The notes: generated by a model from the sequence alone, not told the origin. A stretch of 64,000 nucleotides of DNA from Carnegiea gigantea (GCA_029747015.1 JAKOGI010002288.1:59537-123536); one strand, 5' to 3'. Positions 35,471-47,719 are shown, counted from the first letter of the stretch. Numbers and translations: made by a program.

Positions 35471-37438
35471 TCATAAGAAGCGGTAAGATATAAACCACAT
35501 AGCCATCTACTCAAAATCCATAGAGGAGAGGCTCACTTATTTCGAGGTTACATATCTCAGTAAGGGGATAGGGAGATGGTAAGAGCAATGAGGGAGGAAA
35601 GAGGGTGATTATAGAGGATAGGGAGATGGGGGAAGGACTATGACAACATGTGGGGATGATGTGTATGCTCATGGGCAATCAAGTGAGCTCATCCTTCCCT
35701 TCACCATTTCCTCCACCATTTCGCCCACCAACTGAGGCCGGCCAGGCCTAATGAGTTATGAGTTGTATCCTCCTCCTTACTCTTCATTGCATATGATATT
35801 TGTTGGGGGATTTTGCATGGTTTATATCTAAGAGGGATTACTCATATAGGTGTAGGTGGCATTGTTTCCTACTCTTTTCATTAGTTATTGCTTATATTCC
35901 ACCCGCCCTGATTAATAAGGTCATAGTTGTTCGTGATTTGAGATATAGGCTATTTGAGTGCAATTTGGTTGTTGTGTGGCCTGTTTGATGAGATGATTTT
36001 GGGGGAATATGAGGCTGTTCTTGTCATAATCATTGGTTTTGTTTGTGTTTATCAATGGGCTCCTTAGAGGACAGGTAATGTGTATAGCTTGCATTTAGGA
36101 TAGATGTTGCATTTGCATTGTACATGTAACTTCATGATAGTTGTCCTTCCTTCCTTCCGTCCCTTTTTCAAGATATATTATTTTCTCCATCATAAATATT
36201 CTTCTATTTTATTTCTTTTTCCTTCATTTATGGCTCTTATTTCCAAAATACAAACATTTGGAATTTTAAGTGTACGGGTAGAGACCCGTACCTCCAAATT
36301 TTTTTTAAAGAAAAAGAGTTAAGCTTTTGAAAAACAAAAAGACTCAATTTTTGTAAATAGTGTGTGGCTTTTGAAAGACTGTGTAACTTTGGTCGATATT
36401 TATTCCTGTGACTTAGATATAAATTGCATGTAATTACGGTGTGCATGATATATCTTAGTCTAAGTCTTTGTCAACTCATGCACTATTTCTTATCCTAAGA
36501 GGTGTGAGTGAGCATGGTCGGTGAACCCATGAGGTTTTTAAGCCTGGATAGACTATTTCATCACTTATAGTCTCACACTTCATTTTACGGGTGCTTCTTT
36601 CATGGTTGACATTCTCTAGAACTTGGCCTAACTCTCATCAATGTCACATCTAGCATTTGCATAAATTAATGAGATGATTGAGACATTTAATGAGTGTTTT
36701 GAAAACCACAAATAGCCAAAAAGCCACTCTATGTTGATTGCGGACCTCTTGCTAATCCTTTGAACCTTGAATCAATATCTTTTGTTATGAACCGCTCTTG
36801 TTAGCCTTTGGCCAAACACGTCTTCCATATCCAAGTTAAGGCTTAAGGAGCTTCATTTAGAGAAATTATGGTGGTTTGTTTATTGGTAAGAGTAATTGCT
36901 GGTATTGAGATGTTGGTGCAGTATAGGAATGATAATAATGAGAATAAGAGAGTTTTCCCCTTTCATTTTGAGAGATGATTATAATGTCAACTAATGAAAT
37001 TTGAGTTGGAGTATATGTGTTCATCATGACATTACATGCCAATTACTAGTTGTGTTAACAATGCATTCTTATAAAAGGAAAAAAAGAATGAAAAAAGGAA
37101 TGAAAGGATCAGTATGGTGACTACACTTTGGTTTAACCTTGCTTATGTTGCCTAAGCACATTTTGGGGATGCTTTGTGTGATCTACAAATGAGGCGCAAG
37201 GGTGGTGAGCATGTGTTAGTTGGCAAGGTTGTTGTGCCTTGGTTTTTTGGCTACTTAGCTCAGCACTTTCGTACATCATTTATTCACTTCTCGCTCTCTA
37301 TGTTAAGCCTCATTACAACCCTTGTTAAGTCCTCTAGATTATCATTGTGCATTTGCATCTAATGTGATGGAGAATTGAGAGTTTGGTCAAGCCTATTATA
37401 GCATGCATTATATGGAACGAGGGTAGAGTGCATATGTT
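35471..37438 (+). other. 3' non-coding internal region of element C, left of insertion B
   Basis: Only short ORFs with no recognised domain occur (35800-35988, 36104-36322, 37174-37362). The stretch continues the element's long 3' untranslated internal region. Confidence 0.5.
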
Positions 37439-38500
37439 TGGGCACCAAAAGTGTTCATTTAACTACTTCTAATCACTTGGTTTTAAATCGGGATTATTTT
37501 TGGATTTTATTTTGGTTTTTATGATTTGATAGGAAATAATGATTTATTTAAATAATGAGTGTCAAAAGCGAGCAAAAATAGTCTGAGATCAAGACAATGC
37601 AGTTCAAGTACAAATGTTGGCCCAACCCAGTAATCAACACCCCATATTTTCTCTTGAATCAGGCCATGGTCCAACAACTTAATTCAATCAAGAATTAGAA
37701 AGCTTATTTATTCAGCAAAATTTCAATATGATTTGGCAATTAAATTAAGGAGATGAAGTATTAGGCATAATTTGGAAATTAAGTACAATTTAGAAAGGGC
37801 AATACTAGCTTGGGTATTAGAAGTCTAATGTAATTAGGAAACTATAGGGGTTGGCATTGGTATAAATTGGGGGCTTTGGGGGTGCTTGTAAATCATCATT
37901 TTGTCTCTCTCTCTCGATTATAAAATTAGTTCCTAGAGTTTGAGAACTTATTATAATTTTAGGAATTCTTTTAAGTTGAGTTTAATTTCAAGTTTTCTTT
38001 AGTTCTAGTTTTAATTCAAGTTTATTAGTTCTACTTTTATTTTTAGATTCAGGTTTTAACTCAATTTTTATAGTTTCAATTGTAGTTTGATTTTAGCTTC
38101 TCCAAAAATTTTCTCGATCCAGGTTTCGAATTTGATTATTTCCTTTGGTTTATGGTAGAGGCTAAATTTTCATGATTGACTCCTATCGAAGATTCAATAT
38201 TCTCTGTTGGCTTTTAAACATATATGGTAATCTCTTTCCTCTCCCTTGCCTCTTATTTAGAATTTATTATTTTGTTAGTGATTGTGATAATTTCTTTGGT
38301 TGTTGTGTACTTTACAATTTTAATCATGGTCAGGATAAATTCAATTTATGTTAACTAAATGATTCTATTTTGCATACGTACTGCTTTCAGTGCAATTAAT
38401 ATGAGTTAGTTTTTAGTTTTAGTGGCCTAAATCAGCCCTGCCCCTATAGATTTGACCCTCAAGTACTACAACTGGTAATACCTCCATTAGGGATGTAACA
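37439..38500 (+). repeat. 5' LTR of element B
   Basis: It begins TGGGCACCAAAAGTGT and ends GATGTAACA before the PBS. A TATA-like GGTATAAATTGGGG lies at 37859-37872, followed by a CTCTCTCTCTC run, probably the transcription start zone. Confidence 0.88.
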
Positions 38501-38506
38501 GGTTTT

Positions 38507-38520
38507 TGGCGTCATTGCCG
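38507..38520 (+). other. Primer-binding site of element B
   Basis: TGGCGTCATTGCCG matches the TGGCGCCGTTGCCGGGGA type with few changes. It is the best preserved of the Athila/Tat PBSs in the window. Confidence 0.88.
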
Positions 38521-38823
38521 GAGATGGTGTTTGAATTTAGGCCACTATTTTCTTTTATGTTTATTTAGTTTCATAATTCCTGTTAGTAGTTAGTTTCATA
38601 ATTTTCATATGCAGATTAGTCATTAGTTAATTTGATTCCCAAAAAAACAAATTTAGCATGTTTTTCTTATTTGAAAAAAAAATAGAAAATCCAAAAAATT
38701 TAAAAATTTCAAAAAATAAATCCAAAAAAATGTTAGTTTTCCATTACCCTCAAATATGAGCATGAACCCTTTTGAAGTTATTTCTCTAGGCTTAACCACT
38801 TTCGTACTCAACTTGCGGACCAC

Positions 38824-39526
38824 GTGGTTGAAAAGTTGGAAATTTGTGAAGTTATTTATGTAGGTGTAAATGACGAGACCCAAGCTATTTTGGACTCTCC
38901 GTGTTTTCTTTCAAAAACTCCATATGAAGCTTGGAATTTGTTAGAACAATTAGGTTGGGACAGTTATGAATATGATAACATTAAAGAGAATTTAGGATGC
39001 CCCGCTAACAATCCATCATCTTTCATGCTAATTAATATTTATATGATCTGTATAGGGACTGATATCTCAACCATACTATTCTGTTCCTAAGTATGCTCCT
39101 ATGTGGCGTGATTCTTACTAATCTTCTGACCATGATAGTGGTAATTGTTCATATCACGTGCATGATGCTCATTGTGTAAATCTTGAAGTACTGATGAATG
39201 ATATGACTAATAAAATGATTGAGACTACGAACGAGAACATTTTTTCATGTTTTAATCAATTAAGGGAGGGTGATGATGTGCATGAGCCTAACTTTAGTTT
39301 GAGACCTCCTGGACATGAGGTTACTCTTGAAGATGATTTTGAGTATAGTATTTCTCCTAAGTTCGAGGCTGCAATTGACACACGTGTGACCAACTTTAAA
39401 GAAAAGATTAGCCTCCCCGTATCGTCATTATCTGACACTCCATTTGGGACTAACAACCCTAAAAATGTCATTAATGATCTCTTGATCAAACCTGACCCAC
39501 CTATTCATGTCTGCTCAATTTTATGA
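38824..39526 (+). pseudogene. Coding remnants of element B (gag-like context)
   Basis: Two frames are present. 38824-39090 has TPYEAWNLLEQLGWDSYEYDN, like the SxxEAWxxLExLAxxT-type C-terminal part of plant gag proteins. 39158-39526 starts MHDAHCVNLEVLMNDMTNKMIE and then becomes acidic. They are separated by a stop and shift near 39090-39150. The second frame resembles the element A remnant at 21697-21467. The function is not known. The reading suggests a residual gag or a family-specific protein. Confidence 0.6.
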
Positions 39527-39539
39527 AATTGAGGAGGGT

Positions 39540-41392
39540 GAAGAATCTAAGGGTAATGTCAGTACTCAACTTGATAAAAGACATGAGTAGTATGAGAAAA
39601 TTTCTGAGCATGATGATTTATAGAGTAAGAAGATATTATCTCTGAGGAGTTGTATGTGGAGTACGAGTTTGATGTAAGCTCTTCTAATTTGGGGCTAGTA
39701 GATCTAACTTCTCTTATGTTTATTAAGCTGGCCTCTACCCTATCATCTTTAATCCATTTCAACTCTATCAATTGTGACCACTTCTTTGATGCCCCTAAGT
39801 CCCCTGTTTTAGGATCTTTTGGTCATATGGGTGTCGCTTATATCTTTAACTAAGCTTTTGAGCATATTGAGGTTATGAGACTTGAGGACCTAGGTGATGA
39901 TTCAAGACATGTAAAGTCCCTTAGAATAAGCGTTCATGATAATTGTTATATTTCTATGTCATTGTCCTGTTCCTCCCTAGCATGTGTGGTCACTTATGTT
40001 TCTAATGATTGGGCTTGTCAGTTTAACAAGTTGAAATGAGCACTGACTTACATGGATGAATGCTTATATTTATACCTTTTTTACATCCATTTTCATGAGT
40101 TGTGTTCCAAGGCTAATGATAGGTTACTGAGAGCTTCAATATGCTTTGTAGGAGTAGCAACCTGAGGTTTAGATAGAGTGTCTGATGCTCAATGAGGCAC
40201 CCAGTGATTTCTGATGGGTGATGAGGTAGCTCAGATACATGTAGTATTCGACCTAATATTATTGTTCTATCCTTTGTAAATTGTGTGGTTTTTTGTTTTT
40301 TGTTTTTTCTTTTATTTTGTGTCCTTAATGCTCATTTTTCTCACAATGCGGGCATTATGTGATCTTAGTGTGGGGGAGGGGAATGTATGCTTCAAAATTT
40401 TTGAAAAAGAAAAAAATAAAAATTTTTGGGGAAAAAAATAATTTTTTTTTTATTTTTGTGATTTTGGAGAGTTGTACTATCTTGGCTGACTTTGATCCTT
40501 TATGACTTAGTATTAGGTTATATATGAGTACTATTTACATGATAAACCTTAGTCCAAAGTATGTCATTTCTTTTCCTGATTCTAAGCCCATCATTCCATT
40601 ATAATTTTGGGTCCACTGCTTACTTTGTATATCACTATTGTCTTAGATAGTTAGGCTTCCATTGTTAATTCTCCCACTTGTCTCTTATTCTATTTTTGCT
40701 TTTGTTTAGCCAAAAAAATAAAAAAGAGAAGGAAAAATTAAAAAAATAAAATAAAAAGCCAAAGAGTCGGGAATGACATGTAACCGTTTGAGGCATGCGT
40801 TACTAGGTGCTACCCTTTAAGGTAATACTACTACTATGAAAGCTTGCTTCCCAAGTCAATAGGTTCATAAAGTAGTCAAGTGGGATTAAGTCAAGCCTTG
40901 ATTAGCTTAACTCATAAGGTAATGATACACTTTCACACCGCACATTAAGACAGACTCACTGCTTTGATGGTCTATGGGGTGAAAATTTAGTATATGAATG
41001 TCATTGTTGGGGATTAAGCGTCTTGTTATGTACATTGCGTTTGTGTATAATCTTATATTTGGGTTGCAAGGGTAATTTGTTGATAAAGTGTGTACAGTTT
41101 TCTTTTGTGTATATTTAAGTATATTTGAAAATTTTCAAAAAAAGATTTTCTATTGTTTCTCTTACACTTCTATTTCTCATTTCTTCTTCAACGATTTTGT
41201 GGATATATCTTCTGAAAACCCTTACGAGACCACACTCCTCCACTGGGGAAAACCTAGGGGTTTAAAAGGCTTGTTGCATGTGCTAAGTATAGCCGTAATT
41301 CCTACGAAAGTGAGTTAGGTGTCTTAGGTTAGCTCTTTCTTTTCTTTTATTTTACTGAACGACAAGAAAAATCTTGGTCTAAGGTATTTATT
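39540..41392 (+). other. Non-coding 3' internal part of element B
   Basis: Only short ORFs occur. A GTGTGGGGGAGGGG tract at 40367-40380, of the kind seen near Athila polypurine tracts, lies 1 kb before the LTR rather than beside it. The stretch at 41090-41330 is similar to 42720-42870 and 25900-26060. Confidence 0.55.
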
Positions 41393-42432
41393 TGGGCACC
41401 AAAAGTGTCCATTTAAGTACTTACTAATCACTTAGCTTTTACTTATAACCAGGATTATTTTTGTTTTTTATTTGGTTTTTGTGATTTTATAAGAAATAAT
41501 GATTTAATGAAATAATGAGAGTGAAAAGCGAGCAACAAGAGTCGAGAGCAAGATAATGCAGTTCAAGTACAAATTTTAGCCCAACCTAACAATCAGTGCC
41601 CTATATTTTCTCTTGAATCAGACAATGGTCCAACAGCTTAATTCATCGAAATTGGAAAGCTTATTTTCTCAGTAAAATTTCAATATGATTTGGCAAGTAA
41701 ATTAAGGAGGTGGGTTATTAGCATAATTTGAAAATTGAGTACAGCTTGAAAAGGGTAATACTAGCTTTGGTATTAAGAACTCTAATGTAATTAAGAAAGT
41801 ATGAGGGTTGGCACTAGTACAAATAGGGGATCTTGGGGTGCTTTTAAATAATCAATTTCACTCTCTCTTAATTACAGCATTAGTTCCTAGAGTTTGAGAG
41901 CTTATTGTAATTTTAGGAATTCTTTCTAGTTGAGTTTAATTTCGAATTTTCTTTGGTGCTAGTTTTAATTCAAGTTTATTAGTTCTAGTTTTATTTTCAA
42001 GTTCAAGTTTTAATTCAATTTTTGTAGTTTCAATTTTAGTTTGATTTTAGCTTCTCTAAAAATTTTCTCAATCAAAGTTTTGATTTTCATTACTTCCCTT
42101 GGCTTATGATGGATGCCAAATTTTCATGATTAAAACCCATCAAAGATTCAATATTCTCTATTGACGTTTAAGCATATATGGTAATCTCTTTCTCTTCATT
42201 GCTTCTTATTTAGAATTTATTATTTCGTTAGTGATTGTGATACTTTCTTTGGTAGTTGTTTAGTTTATAGTTTAAATCATGATTATGTTAAGTTCAATTT
42301 CTGTTAGAAAAATGATTATGTTTTGCATATTTACTGCTTTCAATACAATTAATATGGGTTAGTTTTTAGTTGTAGTGGCCTAAAATCAACCCTGTCCATG
42401 TGGATTGGACCCTCAAGTACTACGACTGACAA
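41393..42432 (+). repeat. 3' LTR of element B
   Basis: It aligns with 37439-38476 (start TGGGCACCAAAAGTGT, end CTCAAGTACTACGACTG). The copies part at the last 25 bp: the left one ends ATACCTCCATTAGGGATGTAACA and this one runs into CAATCGTATACTTGCGG. The exact right border is therefore uncertain. Confidence 0.82.
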
Positions 42433-42911
42433 TCGTATACTTGCGGTATTACTATACCAAGAGCATAAAATATATACCATCTGGATAGGAGAGCTCTAGT
42501 TTCCCTAAAGTAAGGTTAACCATTTATTGATTCATTACTTGAATGAGTCTAATTTGGTGTATAATTGTCATCAATGAGGATATGAATTCTTGATTGCGCA
42601 TTTCATGCATCTACTATAAGTGTCTTTGTCAATTGGGTGATTTGGACATAAGACAATTGCCGTCCACCCTTGATGTTGCTTCATGAAAATTTTAAAAAGC
42701 TTAGAAAGATTCTCCATTCCTTTCTCTTTTCTTTTCCTTTTTCGAGATTATATTGGTATGTATTTCAAAAATTCTTGCGTGACTACACTCATCCACTTGG
42801 GGATACCAAGGGGTCTAAATGGCTTGTTACATATACTAAATGCAACCATTGTGCCTACAAAAATAGGGCTTTCTCTTTTTTTAATTCGAGAATGAGCAAA
42901 ATTAAGCGTGG
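42433..42911 (+). other. 3' internal end of element C with polypurine tract
   Basis: Non-coding sequence resuming element C after insertion B. It ends in AATGAGCAAAATTAAGCGTGG at 42891-42911, the PPT pattern of Athila/Tat elements. It is similar to 26000-26122. Confidence 0.65.
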
Positions 42912-44770
42912 ATGTATTCTTTTGGTTCCTAACCGATATAAATTTCGGTGCCCTTAATGCTTGATTTTAGGTCCCAGTAAATTAACATAGTGTGTGTTTT
43001 GTGTGTTTGTAGGTATTAACACAATAGGTGTTGATCTTTGCATAGTTGGAGCTAAGCCTGAGTCCAAATAGGAAGCGGCAGGGAGAAGTTGAGGAAGTTT
43101 CCATACCAAACAGAACCGTGCCACCATACCTAGCTTACTATGCCAAACTAGAAATTATAGAAAATGGGTAAGGGTGTTCATCGGTCCAAACTCAACCCGG
43201 ATCGGATCCGAACCGGTTTTGACCGAGGACCAAATAAGAGAGAATGTATGGACCATAGACCGAACTGAATAAGTCATGGACCGAACTGGGACCGGACTAA
43301 AAAAACTGAATCAAGTCGGACTGAATTGTCATGTTAGCAAAATTAAGAACTTGGATGACATCGAAGGAAGACGTTTATATGACATAAACATATTGCATTT
43401 GTTTCGATATGAACCATTTCAACATATTTCCACTATGAAAAAAAATCAATATTCTTTAACATATGAGAAATTACAAGTTCCAAAAGAAATTGAAACTGAA
43501 CTAGTGAAAAGCCGAATTTCTAATTTTTTTAATTCAATCCTCGGTTTGGACTCGTGGACCGGACCGAAGACCGAATAAAAAAATTTGGTGGACCGTGGAC
43601 CGGACCGAATGAATTCAGTCTAATTCGGTCTAGTCCTATCTTCAGTTTCGACCGGGTTTGGACCGAATAATGAACAATCCTAAAAATAGGAATAGAGATT
43701 TGACATGGCCTATCCTTGTCTCGTGGCACATCTATGCCAAGCTAGATTTCAGCGGGAAAAAATAGGCTTAGTGAGACAAACTTTGGCATGGTCAGGCCAT
43801 GCCATGCGGCAAACCGTGTAATAGCCGGGCCTGTTTTATATTTAAACTGATTTTAGGCAAAACAATAGTATCTTTTCAATATTTTTTAGGGATTTAGCTT
43901 CTTTTAGTAGCTTCTCTCTCTTGAGCACTTTCTTGTAGGCTCATTATTCGAGTAATGAAAAGTTTAATCTTTTGATTTGACTTTGCTATAGTTTGATTAT
44001 TGCACTTTAGTTATGGTTTAATCTCTCCTTTTTTTTTTCTCCCAAAACAATCGTAATCCTTTGTTTTTAAACAGTCAAAATCATCCCTAACAATCATGAG
44101 TTTTTTAGAGAGGGAAGGTGAGTAGGGATTAAAGACTCACCTTTAATTGTTTTGAGTCTCTAGTGCCCTTCTCATAATCCCAATCATCCCCTTTTTCTAC
44201 TTTATTTCAGCCTCTGTATTCTCGTACTCTTCTTTAGTTTCTACAAGTCCTCACCGAAAAATACCCATCAAAAATTGATTAATAAAAGTTAGTTGTTGCA
44301 ATTGGAAGTAGTAATGAGATTAAAGAAGAAATCCCCAAGCAAGGTTATTATTTGGAGTTCATGAATTTTATAAGTATTTTTCTCTCACCTTCACTTTAAT
44401 TATTTTGATTAGAATAGCTACCTATGGATATTAGGATTCTATTTTAATTTTATGGTGATCAAGTTTGAGAAAGAACTTTGTGATGTTGTTAAGGCCATGT
44501 CGAGCCTACTGATCACCTCGTGTGTTTTGTGTATTATTTGTAACTTGTTTGATCTTGTGTGGTAGATTACCTTATTTTCTTGCTTAAGAGAAGAGTAGCT
44601 TGTGTAGTTTCATTTTAGTTATTTGTGCTCTTTGAGACCATCACTAGAGATCACCATTGATGTAGGGTTAGTTTTATGTCATTCATCACCCTCACTAATA
44701 GCAATCTAAAGAACAATCAGTGCGAATTATTCTATCCTCAAGGACGATATCCTTTTCCGCACAAAAATTG
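42912..44770 (+). repeat. 3' LTR of element C, interrupted by a hAT
   Basis: It matches 26123-27723 across its length once the 522-bp hAT plus target duplication at 43169-43690 is removed. It ends near CCTTTTCCGCACAAAAATTG. The following sequence belongs to a different gypsy element. Confidence 0.83.
43169..43682. mobile_element. Non-autonomous hAT-like element (514 bp) in the LTR
   Basis: The ends TAAGGGTGTTCA and TAGGATTGTTCA (minus strand) are inverted repeats. The flanks AAAATGGG and AAAATAGG are an 8-bp target duplication with one transition. The homologous LTR at about 26606-26622 reads AAAATGGAGGTAGAG without the insert, so the unoccupied site can be seen directly. Subterminal GGACCG and CGGTCC words line both ends. 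A 100-codon ORF (43276-43578) covers it by chance and has no domain. Confidence 0.93.
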
Positions 44771-46260
44771 TTAAGACCCTACTCATCTCAACTATTTTCA
44801 CACCAAATGTTACCTTAAGATCCCTAAAATATGGCCAATGATGGTGAGTTTTCCCAACCCAAAGAACTCATATAGCTCCAAGAGCGACCAAAGAGGCTCA
44901 AAAAAGAGCAAATAAAAGGGATTATATCCAGTAATGGAAGAATGCATCTTCGATAATGCGATATAAGTGACATTAATATGACTTACTCATACTCTCATGA
45001 AGAATATAATGATGATGAAAGGAGAGATAGGAGAATAAGGTATTCAAAGGATGACCTTAGAGACCTTAAGGTGAAGACGATGGATTTTGATGGAAACCTC
45101 AACCTAGCCACTTTGATTGGGCTCAATCCATGGAAAGCATGTTTGGGCTCAATCCATGGAAAGCATGTTTAAGCTCAAAGGATATAATAATGAGAAGTGC
45201 TTCATGTTGTCTATTCTTAAGATATAAGGGTATGCATCCCTATGGATTGAAAACTTGATGAAGAATAGAGCAAGGAAAGCTAAGTCTAAGGCCAAGCCAC
45301 GGTCTAAGGTCAGGAGGCACATGGTCAAGAGGTTCATGTTATCCTTATACAAGCAAGAGCTTTGCCTCATGATCGCCTCTCTTAGCCACGAGAATCTCAA
45401 GGTGAAAGAGTACATTAGTGAGTTTGAATAGCTTCAAATGAGCATTGGGTTCGAAGAGGAGCCTGAGATTAAAATTACCAGATTTATTAAGAATTTATCA
45501 CCCAATATTGCCAATAAGGTAAAGCTTTAATTCTATCTTTCCTTTGATGTTATGTGCAATCTCGCAGTCAAAGTGGGGAGGAAACTTAAGGGAATAAAAT
45601 CCTTCCAAGTCCCCTTATTAAGAGCCCCTCCACTCACACAAAAATTACAACGCCATCCCCACATGTAAAATCTCTTAACAAAAGTAAGAGAATTGCCATT
45701 GAGCCACCTAAGAAATTGGAAAGGAAGAAATGCTTCAAGTATCATGTTTATGGGGATTTGAAAATCAATTATCCTAATAGAAAGGCCCTTACCATTAGGC
45801 ATGTGGAAAAGATTCAAGCAATTAAGAAAAAATCTAGTGAAGAAGAAGAAGGAAATGATGGCCTATTTTGATCACTATGAATGCTGGTGAATTGTTAGTC
45901 ATTCAAAGGGCTCTACATCTAAACAAGGCTCCTCTTAAACCTACATAAAGGGATCAAATTTCTCATACTAGGTGTATAATTGGAGGAAAGGTGTGTAAGC
46001 TAATCATTGATAGAGGAAGTTATACCAATGTCGCCTCAATAACACTTATCGAGAAGCTACAGTTACCCACCAAGGTGCATCCAACTCCTTTAACTCTCCA
46101 ATGGTTCAAGCAAGAGCAAGGAGAGGATGTCATTTACTACTTCATTATATGATAACCATGTGATTTATGGTGGCCATGCTAACACTTATTCACTTAAGCA
46201 CAATAGGCATATTATCACATCGGCTCCTTTACCTCCCCTAAAACTTCAATTGAATTGAGG
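44771..46260 (+). pseudogene. gag and protease of truncated gypsy element E
   Basis: The plus-strand text gives LKGYNNEKCFMLSILK and RRHMVKRFMLSLYKQELCLMI. ENLKVKEYISEFE and EPEIKITRFIKNLSPNIANKVKL follow, a Ty3/gypsy gag. A knuckle remnant at about 45735-45785 reads KCFKYHVYGDLKINYPN, with His and Cys positions lost. The protease follows at about 45965-46090 (CIIGGKVCKLIIDRGSYTNVAS), keeping the catalytic Asp. An internal deletion then joins it to DNHVIYGGHANTYSLKHNRHI. RT and integrase are absent, so E is a deletion derivative, possibly of the lineage of element G. Confidence 0.8.
45119..45170 (+). repeat. 26-bp tandem duplication in E gag
   Basis: GGGCTCAATCCATGGAAAGC plus ATGTTT occurs twice in direct tandem with no mismatch. 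Because 26 is not a multiple of three it shifts the reading frame, and it probably arose after the element was inactive. Confidence 0.92.
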
Positions 46261-47715
46261 AAAGAAAACATGGAAAGCCTCTTCATGAGAGAAACATGAA
46301 AAGAGCATGCCACTAGTAAGATCAAGCCTCAAATTTCTTTGCTAATGTGAAAGCCAAACATAAGTGAAGAAGTGACACCTTTATCCCTCATAGCTCACCA
46401 AGAGCTTGATGATGTTATTCTAAAAGAACCCATTAATAAATTCCCATTGCACATCAAATCATTCTTGGAAAACAAAGTGTCCATAAGGATGACCAAGTCG
46501 TGAATGACCACTCTCTTAAGTACAATGAGTTTGAATTATCTTATAATGAGTGTATTTGGATTTTTAACGAGCTTATGAGGTCTAAGTGAGTTATTCATCA
46601 CTTTGGAGCACTTTTTAAGCTTTTCGAAAACTCTTACACATTTGAGAAGAGAGGAGTTATTAGCACATTGGGCATTTTCAAACCCAAAAGTCACTTAAAG
46701 CTGCAATCTAGCACATAGGCCTACTTTATCATGGTGTTTCATCAAGTAAATCGGCTCAAAATTAGATGAATTATGACTCCTTGGAACCATTCTTGAGTCA
46801 AAATTTGGGATATGTAAATATTTCTAGTAGATATTTTCTTTTAAACTCCCTAAAGTGGCAAAAACTCTATTATAGTAGTGCATATTTTTGCCTGAAATTT
46901 ACTGAATTTTGGGCAAATTTTTTCCATTCCGATCTAGAGGGGTGTCTAATTGATGTAAATCCTAGTTTATTTACTTCTCTGAAATGTCTATTTTAGCTTG
47001 TGAGCTAAAAATTGGCATTGGATTTCATTTGAGAGAGAAATAGTCAAGATTATGTGCAATGCGCACAAAAGTTAATTTTGGACTAATATGAATTTAGGCT
47101 TAATCTAGGGAAAATGCAGCTGTAAACCTTGTACTTTTGACACAAGGATTGAATCTTCACCCATCAAGAAGAACTTGAAGTGGAAAAACTCCCATTGGAT
47201 AAGTACAACTATCTAGAACTTTCCTAGAAGATAGGGTAGAAATCTTGAAAATTTCTAGCTCATGGAATTTATCATTATCTGTAGATTTTTTATTTATTTC
47301 TTGAGATAATTTTTAAGATTCTTATTGGTCTACTTGCCTCACCAATATTTCAATTAATTCTCTTTATTTGGGGTATTTATAGACCACTTTTCTTGAATGT
47401 ATTCTCATATTTGATGAATGAATGAATTGAAAGGGTAGATGTCACTTTTCCTCGAAACCTTCTTAATTTTTATCTTTTTTTAGAGTGGTGATTTGGAGTA
47501 TTTCCTTTAAAATTTCTCTTTGGTAGCTCTAAGCCTTTACGATTAGAGATTGGATGGAGAGTATTTATCTTCTTCAGAGATCTTAACTTTGGGCTCTAAT
47601 TTCACATTCATCTTAATTGTTAGAGATTGAATCCAAGAAGAAGCAGCCATTATTTTGTGTTTTTCTTGAGTGTTTTATTATTTTGAGAGTTGAGGAATCA
47701 TCCTTATCACCTACT
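46261..47715 (+). repeat. 3' part of element E with LTR-like sequence
   Basis: After some protease-linker remnants (to about 46560) the sequence becomes non-coding with LTR-like features. A TATTTATAGACC box lies at 47376-47387 and a T-rich downstream part ends near CACCTACTCGTC at 47708-47719. No second LTR copy is in the window, so the limits are uncertain. Confidence 0.4.
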
Positions 47716-47719
47716 CGTC

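Larger units (their letters stand above)
37439..42432 (+). mobile_element. Pol-less Athila/Tat-type element B, nested in C
   Basis: Two LTRs of about 1.05 kb (37439-38500 and 41393-42432) flank a 2.9-kb internal region with a PBS at 38507-38520. No protease, RT or integrase is present. The internal part holds short coding remnants (38824-39526), a purine-rich GTGTGGGGGAGGGGAATG at 40367-40384, and a 3' section (41090-41330) resembling those before the other Athila LTRs. It is a non-autonomous element needing enzymes from a relative, and shares a coding segment with element A. Confidence 0.85.
26123..44770 (+). mobile_element. Athila-like LTR retrotransposon C with nested element B
   Basis: Between the LTRs at 26123-27723 and 42912-44770 lie, in order on the plus strand, PBS, gag, protease, RT, RNase H, integrase, a spacer, a third ORF in the env-like position, and a PPT. 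This is the Athila layout. The pol-less element B (37439-42432) interrupts the 3' part, so the original element was about 13 kb. All frames are broken by stops and an internal deletion in RT. Confidence 0.83.
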
